Origin: Dillenia suffruticosa
Taxonomy: Eukaryota; Streptophyta; Magnoliopsida; Dilleniales; Dilleniaceae
NCBI GenBank assembly: GCA_033439265.1
Contig: JAVTVX010000026.1
Coordinates: forward strand, 8,681,001 to 8,745,000
Reading direction: 5' to 3'
Length of the DNA: 64,000 nucleotides
Every line of letters begins with the position of its first letter. Within the stretch, counting starts at the first letter, position 1. Under the pieces are notes generated by a model. It was not told where the DNA came from and made no database searches. It was given only the letters and a program-made list of their open reading frames with translations. The position numbers were made by a program, and so were the translations under genes. This document shows, in pieces, positions 49,021 through 60,436 of the stretch.

Positions 49021-49654
49021 TACCATCCCTTTGGCTACTACATAAAGAAGTATAGTGCCTGTGATTGTTGAGAGAGAAGATCATGGTCATCTTGATAAAA
49101 ATACTCCTCCTCAGGATTTAGTTGTCGCTCCCATTGATGTTCCTATGGTCTCAAAAATTGAGGTTGAGGTGCCTTTGAGAAGTTCTTCTAGGTAAAGAAA
49201 GTCTGCTATTTTTAATGACCACTTAGTATTTCTTGGAGAAAGTGATTATGATATTAGTCATGTAGTGGATCCTTTGACTTTTCGTGATGCTATTAGTTGT
49301 CCCCAAACTGCTAAGTGGATGGCTCCTATGAATGACAAGATGCAATCTATGGCACAGAATGGTGTTTGGGAGCTTGTTGAGAGTCCAAAGGATAGTAAAC
49401 CGATTGCTTGTAAATGGGTGTACAAAACCAAGAAGGATTCTAAAGGGAGACTTGAGAGATTTAAGGCTAGGTCAGTGGTAAAGGGATTTACTCAAAAAGA
49501 AGGAGATGATTACAATGAGACATTTTCACTAGTGTCTTCCAATGATTCTTTTAGAATCATTATAGCCTTAGTAGCACATTTTAATTTGGAACTCCATTAT
49601 ATAGATGTGAAAATAGCTTTCTTGAATGGTGAGCTTGAAAAGGAGGTTTATATA
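49021..49654 (+). pseudogene. Copia reverse transcriptase, N-terminal part
   Basis: An open stretch from 49265: W-M-A-P-M-N-D-K-M-Q-S-M, then CKWVYKTKKDSKG, RFKAR, VKGFTQKEGDDYNETFS and DVKIAFLNGELEKEVY, in the normal order of copia RT. Coding stops abruptly at 49654 at the SINE, before the YVDD active site. RNase H and the 3' LTR are absent from the window. VVKGF and ETFSLVS depart from the usual VAKGF and ETFSPV. Confidence 0.85.
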
Positions 49655-49820
49655 GGGTGCAATGATGGAATTGCTCTTTTGGTGACTTCGAGATCACGGG
49701 TTCAAGGTGTGAAAATAACCACTTTGCAAAAACTACAAAGGGAAGGCTATATACATTTATGCCCATCCTTCTGCTGCCCCCACACTAAGCCAATGAGCAC
49801 TTTATGTACCGGATGAACCC
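49655..49820 (+). mobile_element. Au-like SINE
   Basis: A box-like GGTGCAATGATGG (49656-49668) and B box-like GGTTCAAGGTG (49699-49709) in the standard tRNA-derived spacing. Body blocks GCTCTTTTGGTGACTTCGAG, CTTTGCAAAAACTACAAAGG and GGCTATATACATTTATGCCC, and an end with GAGCACTTTATGTACCGG, follow the known plant Au SINE order. The sequence on the right is not copia RT, so a clean target duplication cannot be shown; a later rearrangement or deletion is likely. Confidence 0.75.
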
Positions 49821-49839
49821 ATTGCAAACAATCTGCTAT

Positions 49840-50512
49840 CAGAAAGGGGCAAGCAGTATATTGTTACACTAACTGCAAACAATCCCTTACAAATTTGTCT
49901 TAAAATGAGAGAGAGGTTTTGCATCTAGAATTGTTGTCCAGATATCTATAGAAGAGGAGAATACTCATATCATCAAGTTCTGGCGTGATACTGATTCTAA
50001 AGTGGAGACTAAGGAAGTGGGGTCTGCTAAGAAAACCCTTGCTGTTGGGGTCATGGATTCTTTACTCTCACAGTTGCCTCATTGGCCATTGAGGAGAAGT
50101 GTCAACACAACAGCAGCTACCATTATGGTAACTAAAGTGCTGTACTTTGTTTACTTTTCTTCTTTTTCTTTTTTTTCTTATTGGTTTAGGCTTGGCACTT
50201 GCTACACAATCGCGAGCAGATATCAAATACCCTCTCTTGTACGTTGTGGCTGGCGCATTCGGTTGTTCAGATTGCTGTAAATATCTACTCAATTTTGGTC
50301 GGATAACAGAATCTTTTGCCCACAAAATCGGCTGGTCCCTGCCACTAAAGTGCTAAACTCAACCCTTTTGATCCAAACATTTTCGTGAAGATTTGTCACT
50401 TGGTCGTAATGAAAGTTTGTTGCACCTGAAGAGCTTTGTTGTAAATTAGAGTTGTACTTGCTGTCCTTGCCTTTCCCCATACCTTGGCTATTTCTTTGGC
50501 ACACAGAGCGTA
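49840..50512 (+). other. Possible degenerate host-gene exons, unidentified
   Basis: From a possible splice acceptor near 49930 (TTTTGCATCTAG) an open frame reads about 66 codons (ISIEEENTHIIKFW... to TAATIM) to a GTAACT donor-like site at 50129. A second open stretch after a TTGGTTTAG acceptor-like site at 50191 has a Gly/Ala/Leu-rich and Cys-containing product. Codon usage looks gene-like and differs from the surrounding repeats. No family was recognised. The sequence may equally be a captured or ancestral repeat fragment. Confidence 0.3.
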
Positions 50513-50584
50513 CACTACAAAAAAACATGGTTTTAGCCACGGATTTTCGCGATGGAAAAAATTCATCGCTATTTTGTGACGGAT

Positions 50585-50613
50585 TTAGCGACGAAAAAGT
50601 TTTTCGTCGCTAA
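50585..50613. repeat. Perfect palindrome, CACTA-2 left subterminal region
   Basis: Arms TTAGCGACGAAAAA and its exact complement around a single central G. One of several palindromic subterminal units. Confidence 0.95.
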
Positions 50614-51349
50614 TTTATCACAAAATTTGCAACGAAAAGGAAGTCGTGGCTAAATTAGCGACGGACACATCCTTCGTAGCAAAATTCGTCGCTAATTAGT
50701 GACGAAAAAATTTTCGTGGCTGAATTCGTCGCTAATTAGTGACGAAAAATTTTTCGTGGCTAAATTCGTCGCTAATTGGGGACAAAAAAGTTTTCGTTGT
50801 AAATTTCGTCGCTAAATATAGCAAAATTTTGCCATAGATTTAAAATTCGTCACAAAATTTAATCTTTTTTAAATAGAATTTTATTTTTTTATTTTTCTTT
50901 TTATTTTATTAATATGTAATATTTAAGTTAAAAATTAATTTAATGATGGATTTGTTTTCCGTCGCTAGATGAAAATCCCAATCTGTATATCCGGTAATTT
51001 AGCGACGGATTAAAATCCGTCGCTGAATTTAATCTTTTTTTAATTAGAATTTTATTTTATTTTTATTTTATTTTATTAATTTATATTAACAAATCATATT
51101 ATTATTTTATAATATTTTAATTTACATTTTATTTTATTATATTATATTTCCTTTTTTAGAAGAATAATGTTATTTAATTCTTTAAAAAACCATATATTTT
51201 ATTTTATTTAAATTATATATAAATTTTAATTAATTTATTATTTTTTTTACTTTTTTTGTTTGATTTAATATTTTTTATTATTGTATAGGTAATTTTATTT
51301 TATTTGTATTATTTCATTCAATAATATAAATTTTTTAATTAAATATTAA

Positions 51350-51625
51350 TCCCTGCGCGGGCGCCGGCGCATGCACGCACAGGCGCCTGCCTGCCTGGGC
51401 GCCCGGGCCCTGCGCGCCTGTCTCGGTGCCTTCGCGTGCCTGCCTGGTACCGCGCCTAGGCGTGCCTACCTGGGCGCTAGGCAGGCGCGCGGGCGCCCAG
51501 GCAGGAAGGCAGGCAGGCTCTTGCGCCCGCGCCTGCTGGGGCGTGCCTGCTTGGGCGCCTAGGCAGCATGCGGGCGCCAGGCAAGCAGGCGCGAGCGCCC
51601 GCGCCTGGGCGCCCTTTGTCTTAAT
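51350..51625. other. GC-rich low-complexity segment of CACTA-2
   Basis: GC-rich stretch made of recurring GCCTGCCTGGGCGC and GGCAGGC units on both strands, so it can fold on itself repeatedly. ORFs in several frames are composition artefacts. Origin unknown. Confidence 0.6.
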
Positions 51626-51644
51626 ACTAAAAAAACATGTAGGT

Positions 51645-51712
51645 GGAGGGATTCGATCGAACCTTGGACTTCGGATTTGAGCAGAATACATATCATCACT
51701 ACACCACCGCTT
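51645..51712 (-). ncRNA. tRNA-like sequence in CACTA-2 (minus strand)
   Basis: On the minus strand, A box-like TGGTGTAGTGA (51696-51706) is followed by B box-like GGTTCGATCGA (51653-51663), with T-rich sequence beyond. The A-box half resembles the tRNA-like piece in CACTA-1 (29860-29870). No complete cloverleaf. Confidence 0.5.
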
Positions 51713-52200
51713 AGTGTTAGTGTTGTGTGATGATATTTTTATTTTCTTTCTTCCACCTTTTTGTTTCCTATTCTTACTTTTTTTTCCTTTGGTTTTTTTT
51801 TCTTTCTATTTTCATTTCTTATATATAATAATTTTATTGAAATTTGAATAAAAATATTTTGTGATTAAATATATAGATTTTTTAAATTATTAATATATTA
51901 TAATTTATTGATAATTATAATTTTATAGTTTTGAGATGTATTTTTAAATTATGGATTAAAAAAATAAAATAAAAATGAAAAAGAATAATAAAATAATAAA
52001 ATAAAAGAAAAAAAAAGAAATCAAAATATAATATTAATATATTTTTTAATTAATTTATTATTTTATTTTAAATTAGTAATTTATTATTTTTTATATTTAT
52101 TATTTTAAATTGTTATTATATATTATTTTATTATTATTAGAAAAATGTGAAAAAAAGAAAATAAATAATAAAAAAAGAATTTATATCACAATAATATCTT

Positions 52201-52265
52201 AGGTTCGGTGGTTTACAGGTTGCGTGTGTGCAGGGGTTCGTGCAGGAGTTCGGAGTTCGAACCAC
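52201..52265 (+). ncRNA. Second tRNA-like sequence in CACTA-2
   Basis: GGTGGTTTACAGG (52206-52218) followed by GAGTTCGAACC (52253-52263) resemble A and B boxes of a tRNA-derived promoter. Weaker than the other two. Confidence 0.35.
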
Positions 52266-52708
52266 AGTGGAGGCAGAAGGCGCGGCATTTTCCAGCAATT
52301 AAGAGTTGATGCTGTGCGGGGGTGCTGGCTCGGGCGGGCAGGTGGGGGTGCTGGCTTGGACGGGCAGGGTGGATAGGTTGGTGCTGGGGTGGGTGGGCAT
52401 GCTGGCTCATGGGCAGGGCATATGAAATCAGCGACGGATTCCAAATCTGTCGCTAATTCAACGATGGATTTTACCAAAGGATTTGGAATCCGTCGCTAAT
52501 TCAGTGATGGATAATTTTTTGATTGGTTTGTTTTCCCCTAAATTAGCGACGGATTTTAGCGACAAAAATTATCTGTCGCTAAATTTTGTGACGAATTTTA
52601 GCAACGAAAACTTATTTGTCGCTAAATTTAGTGATGGATTCCAGATTTTCTTCACTAAATTTAGCGACGGATTTCTAATTTTTGTCGTTAAATTTTTGCG
52701 ACGTGTTA

Positions 52709-52736
52709 TTAGCGACGAAAAATTTTTCGTCGCTAA
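52709..52736. repeat. Perfect 28-bp palindrome, CACTA-2 right subterminal region
   Basis: Arms TTAGCGACGAAAAA and its exact complement meet with no spacer. It mirrors the unit at 50585-50613. Confidence 0.95.
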
Positions 52737-52823
52737 ATCCGTCACTAATGTTTTTAGCAAAGATTTTTTTTAAAATTTTCGTCGCTAAATTTGTGGCTAA
52801 AAGGCTGTTTTTTTGTAGTGGTA

Positions 52824-53404
52824 TACTACGTAACAATCCATGTTATATGCAAAATCTGAGTGGTGTCTGCTTATATGTATATCAACACAATAATTGAGAA
52901 GTAAAGCAAGAACCTAATTCCGTTTTGAGTTCAATTTTATTTTTGAACAACTAAGACTGATATATCCTATTAGGGGAAAGGTAACTAACGTTATAAGTTT
53001 TTTGAAACATTTTAAGATATTTGGGCATTGATAAATTCATGAAATTTTTTTAGTATCTTCTTAAAAAAAGCTTATAAGCTTTAAAAATATGATGTTTGGA
53101 ATATATAATTTCTTTTTCCCAAAAAAAAAACTTATATATATTTGCATCTTATTAACTGTTTTATTTTAATGCATAAATTAATTATATACTCTCATTAATA
53201 TTTCATTTCCCGCTTTTACCCTTTCCCATGTATAAAATGATTTGTTCAAGATGCTATTAATAGCACTATGCTCTTTATGGACATTTCAACAATAAAAAGT
53301 GCTTACAAGCACTTATAATTGTCAAAGACAGTAACTTATAATTAGCTCACAGAATTTTGATTTCCAAACACTATAATGATTTATAAATTTCAAATATATC
53401 TTAT
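52824..53404. other. Unassigned spacer between CACTA-2 and CACTA-3
   Basis: AT-rich and without genes. A pair of short inverted stretches, TGTTTGGAAT near 53094 and TTTCCAAACA near 53362, could mark a small MITE-like element; no clear target duplication was found. Confidence 0.4.
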
Positions 53405-55075
53405 CACTACAAAAAAATACGGTTTTAGCGACAAATACTATTCGTCGCAAAATTCCAATGAACTTAGTGACAAAATTTATATATGTCACAAATTTTTAAC
53501 AAATTCTACAACAAAAAAAAATTTGTAGCTAAAATAGCGACAAATAAAAATTTGTCGCAAAATTTGTGAGAGAGTAGTGACGAACAATAATTTCGTCTCT
53601 AATTAGCGACAAAAAAACATTCGTCGCTAAATCTGTAACAAAAAAGAAAGTTCGTCTCTAATTTAGTGACAAAAGATAATTTGGTCGCTAAATTTGCAAT
53701 CAAAAAATGATTCGATACTAAATTCAGCAACAGTAATTTTTGTCACAAAATTTGTCGCTAATTTGCAACAAAAAAATTTCCTCGTCGCTAAATTGGCAAC
53801 AAATATTAGAATTCGTTGCTAATAGTACGACGAAAAAAAATGATCGGCATATTTGTCACTAAATAGCAACAAATACACTTTCCGTTGTAAAATTTTTAAA
53901 TGTTGTCGCTAAATTTGTTGTTGATTGGCCACAAACAAGATATTTGTTGCTAAATTCGTCGCTAATTAGTATCATTCTATTTTTTCTATTGTGAATCAAT
54001 TCCTACTTCACTTACTTATGTAACTTTTTCAAGTTGTCCCAATTTTCTAACATTTTTAAAGTAATGAAACCGATTTTCGATGCATAATAAATGAGTATTA
54101 TCTTATCATAATTACTTTTCATAATAATAATACTTATATCTTTGTCATTTTATATAAAAAATTCTAATTAACTACTATTGTTTGCGGTAGTAAATTTTAT
54201 TGATATAAATAAAAGAATTTAATAATGACTGACATTGAAGGCATTATACATTTATGAAGATGTAAAGAATGGTAAGTATAATTAATAAGATAAAAATATT
54301 TTTGTCTATAATTTTGTTTTTTAATATTATTAATTTAGTAATTAATAAATTGCATCTCATTTAGCAGTTTAATAGAAGAATTTATAGTGTTTTAGTTAAA
54401 TTCGTGAAAAAATTTAAATGTTCGTCGCAAACATTGTTGCAGATTTACAACAAATATACTTTTTCATCGCCGAATTACCGACAAATCAAAATTTATCGTC
54501 ACCAATTTTGTGACCAAAAAAATAATTTCTCGCATATTAGCGACGAATATTTTTTCTGTCGCTGATCTTAGCGACAAATTTTTTTTGGTCGCTAAAGTAG
54601 CGACAAACTTTTTTATTGGTCGCTAAAATCAGTGACGAAGTATTGTTCGTCGCTAAAATTTGTGACCAATAATCTTGTTCGTCACTAATATTTGAGACGT
54701 GAAATGAGTTTGTCGCAAAAATTGACTACAGAAAAACGAGCAGGGTGAAATCGGCGACGAAAAACGCGTTCGTCGCTGAATTCAGTGACAAATAAAGAGT
54801 TCGTTCGTTGCTGAATTCAACGATGAATGTCGAGTTCACCGCTGATTTCAACGACGAATAGAGATTTCATCACTGATTTTAGCAACGAACAACATGTTCA
54901 TCGCTGATTTTAGTGACAAACCTGGAGTTCATCGTTGATTTGAGCGATGAACACAAGGTTCGTCGCTGATTTGAGCGACGAACCCTTGGTTTGTCCCTGA
55001 ATTCAGCGACCAACTCATGTTTCTTCACTGAATTCAGCGACAAACACATGTTTTGTCGCTAATTTGGTCGCTAGT
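53405..55075. repeat. Left subterminal repeat array of CACTA-3
   Basis: Dozens of degenerate TTAGCGACAAA/TTTGTCGCTAA units, often arranged as small inverted pairs about 30 bases across. The 54000-54410 portion is plain AT-rich DNA without the motif. The array extends to the start of the GC-rich 5' region, so the putative promoter is adjacent to or within it. Confidence 0.8.
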
Positions 55076-55079
55076 TTTT

Positions 55080-55480
55080 TAAAAACCTATATTTTGCAAT
55101 TTTCCCCACACTCCCCACACGGTGCCTCTCCCTCCTTCTCACGGATTCAAGCGCGAAGGTACTCTCTCTCTCTCTTACTCGGTCGCTCCGGCGAGACCTA
55201 GATTTGGGGAGGGGTCGGCCCCTCCCCTTCCGCCTCGGTGAACAAGTTCGCGGAGGCGAACAGACGGGGGAGGGTTCCCCCTTACCCCCAATCCAGTGGC
55301 AACGCTGCTGGATCTGGGTGGGCGAGGCCCCCTCTCCCACGGGCCTTGGCGAAGGACCTCACCGAGGCCCACGGGGGGAGGGTCCTCCCCCTGGCCCGAT
55401 TCGGTGGTGCTACCTCTAGATCTGGGTAGGGGAGTGTCTCCCCGACCCCAGGTCTGGCGGCAGTAGCCTCCGGACCGATT
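55080..55480 (+). promoter_or_regulatory. GC-rich 5' region of CACTA-3 genes
   Basis: A GC-rich block between AT-rich arrays, with a CT-rich run at 55160-55180 followed by GGGGAGGG-type blocks. Likely the promoter/leader of the transposase transcript, by position. ORFs in several frames are composition artefacts. 55490-56030 is AT-rich and may be intron. A candidate 5' exon 56039-56107, preceded by TTGTTGCAG, ends at a GTGTAT donor-like site. Confidence 0.5.
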
Positions 55481-56476
55481 TTTTTTTTTATATATAATAT
55501 ATTTTTTATTATAAATTTTATATTATATATATAATTTTATATATTATTTATTATAATATATTATATATTATAATTTTAATAATATTATAACATTATATAT
55601 TATAAATTTAATATCTAATTTTAACATATATAATTTAATATATTATATATATTATAATGTATTATATATTATATTTTAAACATTATAACATATATGTAAA
55701 ATTATAATGTTAATGTTCTATATTATGTTAATGTATAATAAATAGTTAATGTTATATAATATATATAATTAATGTTCTATATATTATTATATGTAATGTT
55801 ATATATATTTAACAATATATATAATGTATAATATTCTATTATTATATTAAATAGTGGTAATTAAAAAAAATTATATAATTCAGAATTTTATGTTGCATTA
55901 AATATTTTTTCTAGCATTGACATTATAATTATATATTTCATTTTATTTTATTTATTTTATTTTAATTAATGTCAAATATTTTATTATATATTTTAACATT
56001 AGATTAATTATAAATAATATTAAAGGTTTTTTGTTGCAGATGTGTTTGCTCTGATTGGACCTGTTATTCAAGTAGAGGGGAGAAAAGTATATATTGAAGC
56101 GGTTGAGGTGTATATTTTGTCATCACATTTATTCTTTTCTTTTCATTTTTTTATCGCTTGTTCCTAGTATGCATGTATGTATATTGTATTTTCATAAATT
56201 ACAATAGTTATAAATTATTTATACATTTTTTTGTGACTAAATGTAAAAAAATTATATCTACTTTTTATTATTTTGCGTAAATAGTATGTGTTAATAATTT
56301 CTATTAACGTTTTTATATTTATTAAATTATCTTAATATATGTTAATAATTTTTAAATGTTTTGTTATTAGATGTTAATTATTTCTTATTAACGTTTTTTT
56401 TTTCAATATCATCTACATTTTGTTAATACTTTTATTTATTAATATTTTATAAATTTTATTTTTGTAAGCAGGGACA

Positions 56477-59400
56477 ATGCAAAACGAAAAAGATTGGATG
56501 TATAATAAGAATTTACCTGATCATCATGATTTAACTGATGAATTTATTTGTGGGGTGGATCAATTCTTGAATTTTGCTACTAGTAAGGTAGAGTTTATGA
56601 ATGGGAATAAGTTAAGGTGTCCGTGTAGAAAGTGTGGTAATGATAAATTTCATGTATGTGATAAAGTTAGGGAACATCTTTGTAGATTTGGTTTTACTCT
56701 AAATTACTACAATTGGACTTGTCATGGTGAACCATTTATATCTTATGAAGAGTATGTTCGAAATATGCATTTTCAGTTAGAGGGGATCACAATTATTATG
56801 ATCAGTCAAATCAATATCAGCAGATGGTATTTGATGCAGCAGGTCAAAATTTTGTACCCCAATCGAACTATGCAAGTTCTAGTTTTGCACCAACAAATGA
56901 AGATGTACATACAAGTTATGCATCATCATTGGAGGGGGTAGAAGTAACATGTGTAGATAAGAATGTGCAAGATGAAAATTATTTGTCTAACCAATTTCAA
57001 GAAATGTTGAGAGCTATAGATGAACCTTTATGGGCTGGTTGTGACACCCACACTAAGTTGTCATTAACGGCTAGAATATTGAATGTCAAGACAGAGCATA
57101 ATTTGTCTGAGAATTGCTTCAATAATATTGTTCAAGTAATGAGAGAACTATTACCTCATGATCATATAATACCAAATGACTTTTATAGTATGAAAAAGTT
57201 GGTGAATGACTTGGGTCTTCCGATGGAAAGAATTGATACTTGCAGAGATGGTTGCATGTTATTTTGGGGAGCTGATGAAAATGTAGAATTTTGTAAATTC
57301 TATAATCAAAGTAAGTACAAAAGTACTAGGAGATCAGGTCGTAATCAGTGACCTAAAGCATTCAAACAAATGTTTTATTTGCCCTTGACTCCTAGATTGC
57401 AAAGACTTTATGCATCGAAAGCTACTGCTGAATATATGACTTGACATGCAGATCATCAAATAGAAGAAGGGTTAATGTGTCACCCTTCGGATGTAGAGGA
57501 ATGGAAAATTTTTGATGTGACATATCCTGAATTTGCAAGAAAGACTCGAAACATTAGGTTAGGTCTTTGTGCTGATGGATTTGCTCCATTTGGAAAATCA
57601 GGAAAAACTTATTCATGTTGGCCAGTGATCTTAACTCCATATAATATTTCTCCGGGTATGTGTATGAAGACACCCTATATGTTTTTGACATCGGTGATAA
57701 CTGGCCCGCAAAATCTGAAGAAGTTGATAGATATTTATATGCAACCATTGATTGTAGAGTTAAAACAATTATGGGATGACGGTGTTCTTACATATGATGT
57801 TAACACTGATAAGATGTTTGTAATGAAGGCTACTCTTCTTTGAACGATAAATGACTTTCCAGCTCATGGCATATTATCAGGATGGAGTACTGCTGAGTTT
57901 TAGGATGTCCAATATGCATGGAGAGATCAAAGTTGTTCAGATTGAAATATGGTAAGAAGGCGAGTTATTTTGATTGTCATAGACAATTTTTGCCACAAAA
58001 TCATAAATTTAGAAGGAATAAATAAGAGTGTACAAAGAATAGAGTTGAAAAAACACCTCCTCTGTTGAGATTAACTGGTCAACAAATTTGGGAGCAAGTG
58101 TATCACTTTCCATCTGTTATTGAAGATCCACATGGTACAATATATAGATATGGAAGTGTGCATAAATGGACGAAACAGAGTATATTTTGGGAACTACCAT
58201 ATTGGAAGACCCATCTGATTCATCATAATCTCGATTTGATGCATATAGAGAAAAATGTTTTTGATAATGTAATTAATATATTAATGGATGTCTCTGGAAA
58301 AATGGAAGATAACTTGAATGCGAGAAAAGATATGCGGTTTCATTGTAATCGACCTACACTTGATGTGGATGGAAGTAGTAAGGGACCAAAACCAAAGGTA
58401 ATTTATACAATAAATAAGGATCAGAGACGAAAAGTTTATGAATGGTTGAAATCGTTGAGATTTCCTGATGGTTATGCCTCAAATCTTAGGAGATATGTCG
58501 ATATGAAAGAATGCAAGTTGATTGGTTTGAAGAGTCATGATTGTCACATATTTATGGAAAGATTGATCCTATTGCTTTTAAGGAACTTTTATCAGATTTT
58601 GTATGGGGTGTCATTATAGAATTAAGTATTTTCCTACATGATATTTGCTCGACAGTGTTGAACGAATCACATATGGCGAAATTAGAGAGAGATATCCCTA
58701 TCATTTTGTGTAATCTAGAAAGGACATTTCCTCTGTCATTTTTTGATTCCATGGAATACCTTTTAGTTCACTTGCCTTATGAGGCCAAAGTTGCAGTTCC
58801 CATCCAATATCGATGGATGTATCCATTTGAAAGGTAAGTTTTGTACCTTCTCTTCATAGCAACATTTAGAGTGCATGTCATTTTACTAAATTCATTATAT
58901 ATCATTCTCTGATACACTTTATTTAATTACAATTAGATTTCTATATCATTTGAAAATAAAAGTGAAAAATAAGGCACGAGTTGAAACCTCTATTGTTAAT
59001 GCATACATTGCAGAGGAAGTGACAACTTTTGCTTCATATTATTTCGAGTCTTATGTCCAATGTAAGAGACAGAGAGCGGACAAAAATGATGAGGGTCCTG
59101 TTGATCCTAACTCAAATTCATTCTCTATTTTCAACGATCTCAGTTGACCAAGTGGGTCATGTAAGGTTCGATATTTAACTGATAAAGAATGGCGGGCAGC
59201 CCATACATATATTTTACTGGACTGTCTAGAAATTACGCCATACTTCGAGTAAATACTTTTTTTTCAAATAAATGTATTCTTTGTGTTGTTAAAATTTTTG
59301 ACTTAAATCATCTTCTTTAATGGTAGCATTTTTCAACATTCATGATCTGAACTATCGATAAATGAGTTCAATCGTGTGTGCGATGAAAAATTTGCAGCAT

Positions 59401-60175
59401 GGTTCAAAACATATGTAAGTTTTGAAATTTTATAAATACTTGATTAATAAAAAATTAACACATTTATTTTACTTCAGGTTCAATGTAATCAAGATCAAGC
59501 TGAACAAGAATTATTAATTCATCTGTCATGGAGTCCAAACTCAACGGTACGAACTTGGCCATCATATTTTATAAACAAATATAATTTTCACACTCAAGAA
59601 TATGAAACTGAAAAAGCTACAATGAATAGTGGTGTTTGTGTTCAGTCATCCAACGATGGAGGTGTAAAAGATGATTTTTATGGTTTGTTGGATGAAATTC
59701 TTGAGGTAGAGTATCTTGGAGCAGAGCCGTAAAAGGGATGGATGTGCATCCAAAGTTTAATTTGGTCTAAATAAATCATAAAAAATTTTATAAAAGATAT
59801 GAACCATTCGTATTGGCATAACAAACGATTCAAGTGTATTATGCATCGTATCCTAGTTTGAAACGTGACAAAATTGATCAGTGGGCTGTTTGTAAAATGA
59901 AAGCATGAAAAAAAAATTGAGGAACGTTGGGAAGACATAGCATATCAACAAGATGAAGTTGCCAACACGTTTCAAACTGAGGAATATATTATTCCAACAT
60001 TACAAGATCCACGTGGAGTAGTGATAGATGTGTATCAAACTGAAATTCAAGAGGTTGGAGATGAAGAATCTGATTTTGAGATAGATAATGAAGACGAGGA
60101 TGAAGATGAGGATGAATTTGATGTTAAAGAATCTGATAATGAGGATGATGATGATAATGATGACTTAGATTTTTG
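56477..60175 (+). pseudogene. TNP2-like CACTA transposase, decayed
   Basis: Transposase of a CACTA (En/Spm) element. The ATG at 56477 follows an acceptor TTTGTAAGCAG. Domains in order: Transpos_assoc-like zinc domain with CPCRKCGN (56477-56800), Transposase_21 (about 56980-58600), DUF4218-like (58541-59249) and DUF4216-like (59478-59900), then an acidic Asp/Glu C-terminus to the stop at 60173-60175. Clean introns 58834-58936 (GT...AG) and about 59415-59477 are visible; another lies at about 59250-59326. Damage: a frameshift near 56800, stops at 57349 and 57440, further stops near 57841-57945 and 58024, and more in DUF4216. Two of the stops replace conserved Trp codons. Confidence 0.85.
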
Positions 60176-60436
60176 ATCGTCGGTGAGTGTTGTTTTTTTA
60201 AGATTTATTATAATTGTCTAACACCATATTAAATTTTATTTAATTGTTTGAATGTGAAAATATATTTAGATTTGTATATTTCGTTTCTCAATTTGTATGT
60301 TATATTTAGTGCCTCATATTTCATTTTTAAAAAATTATTAGCTAATACGCTTTATTTTTTTTATAAATCATTTCAGACGACAATTTAAATATGGTATGTT
60401 TCTTCATATACTCTATTATATTTTTTATAAACATGC

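Larger units (their letters stand above)
50513..52820. mobile_element. CACTA-2: non-autonomous CACTA transposon, 2.3 kb
   Basis: Ends CACTACAAAAAAACA (50513) and TGTTTTTTTGTAGTG (52820) with a 3-bp duplication GTA on both sides. Subterminal repeats TTAGCGACGAA/TTCGTCGCTAA fill 50530-50840 and 52430-52800. The interior has AT-rich DNA, two GC-rich segments and tRNA-like motifs, and no transposase. End sequence and subterminal motif match CACTA-3, 585 bases away, which is its likely autonomous partner. Confidence 0.9.

Noticed and set aside
51335-51691. ORFs rich in Ala, Gly, Arg and Pro on both strands
   Set aside because: Same reason: composition artefact of the GC-rich GCCTGCC units in CACTA-2.
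53090-53372. MITE bounded by TGTTTGGAA/TTCCAAACA
   Set aside because: The inverted ends are short and imperfect and no target duplication is evident, so it is not listed as an element.
53405-55075. CRISPR-like array (repeated short units)
   Set aside because: Units are degenerate, inverted and irregularly spaced inside a plant transposon; they fit CACTA subterminal repeats, and there are no uniform spacers or cas genes.
55071-55429. Gly/Pro/Arg-rich ORFs on both strands
   Set aside because: Artefacts of the GC-rich 5' region of CACTA-3; no conserved domain and four competing frames.
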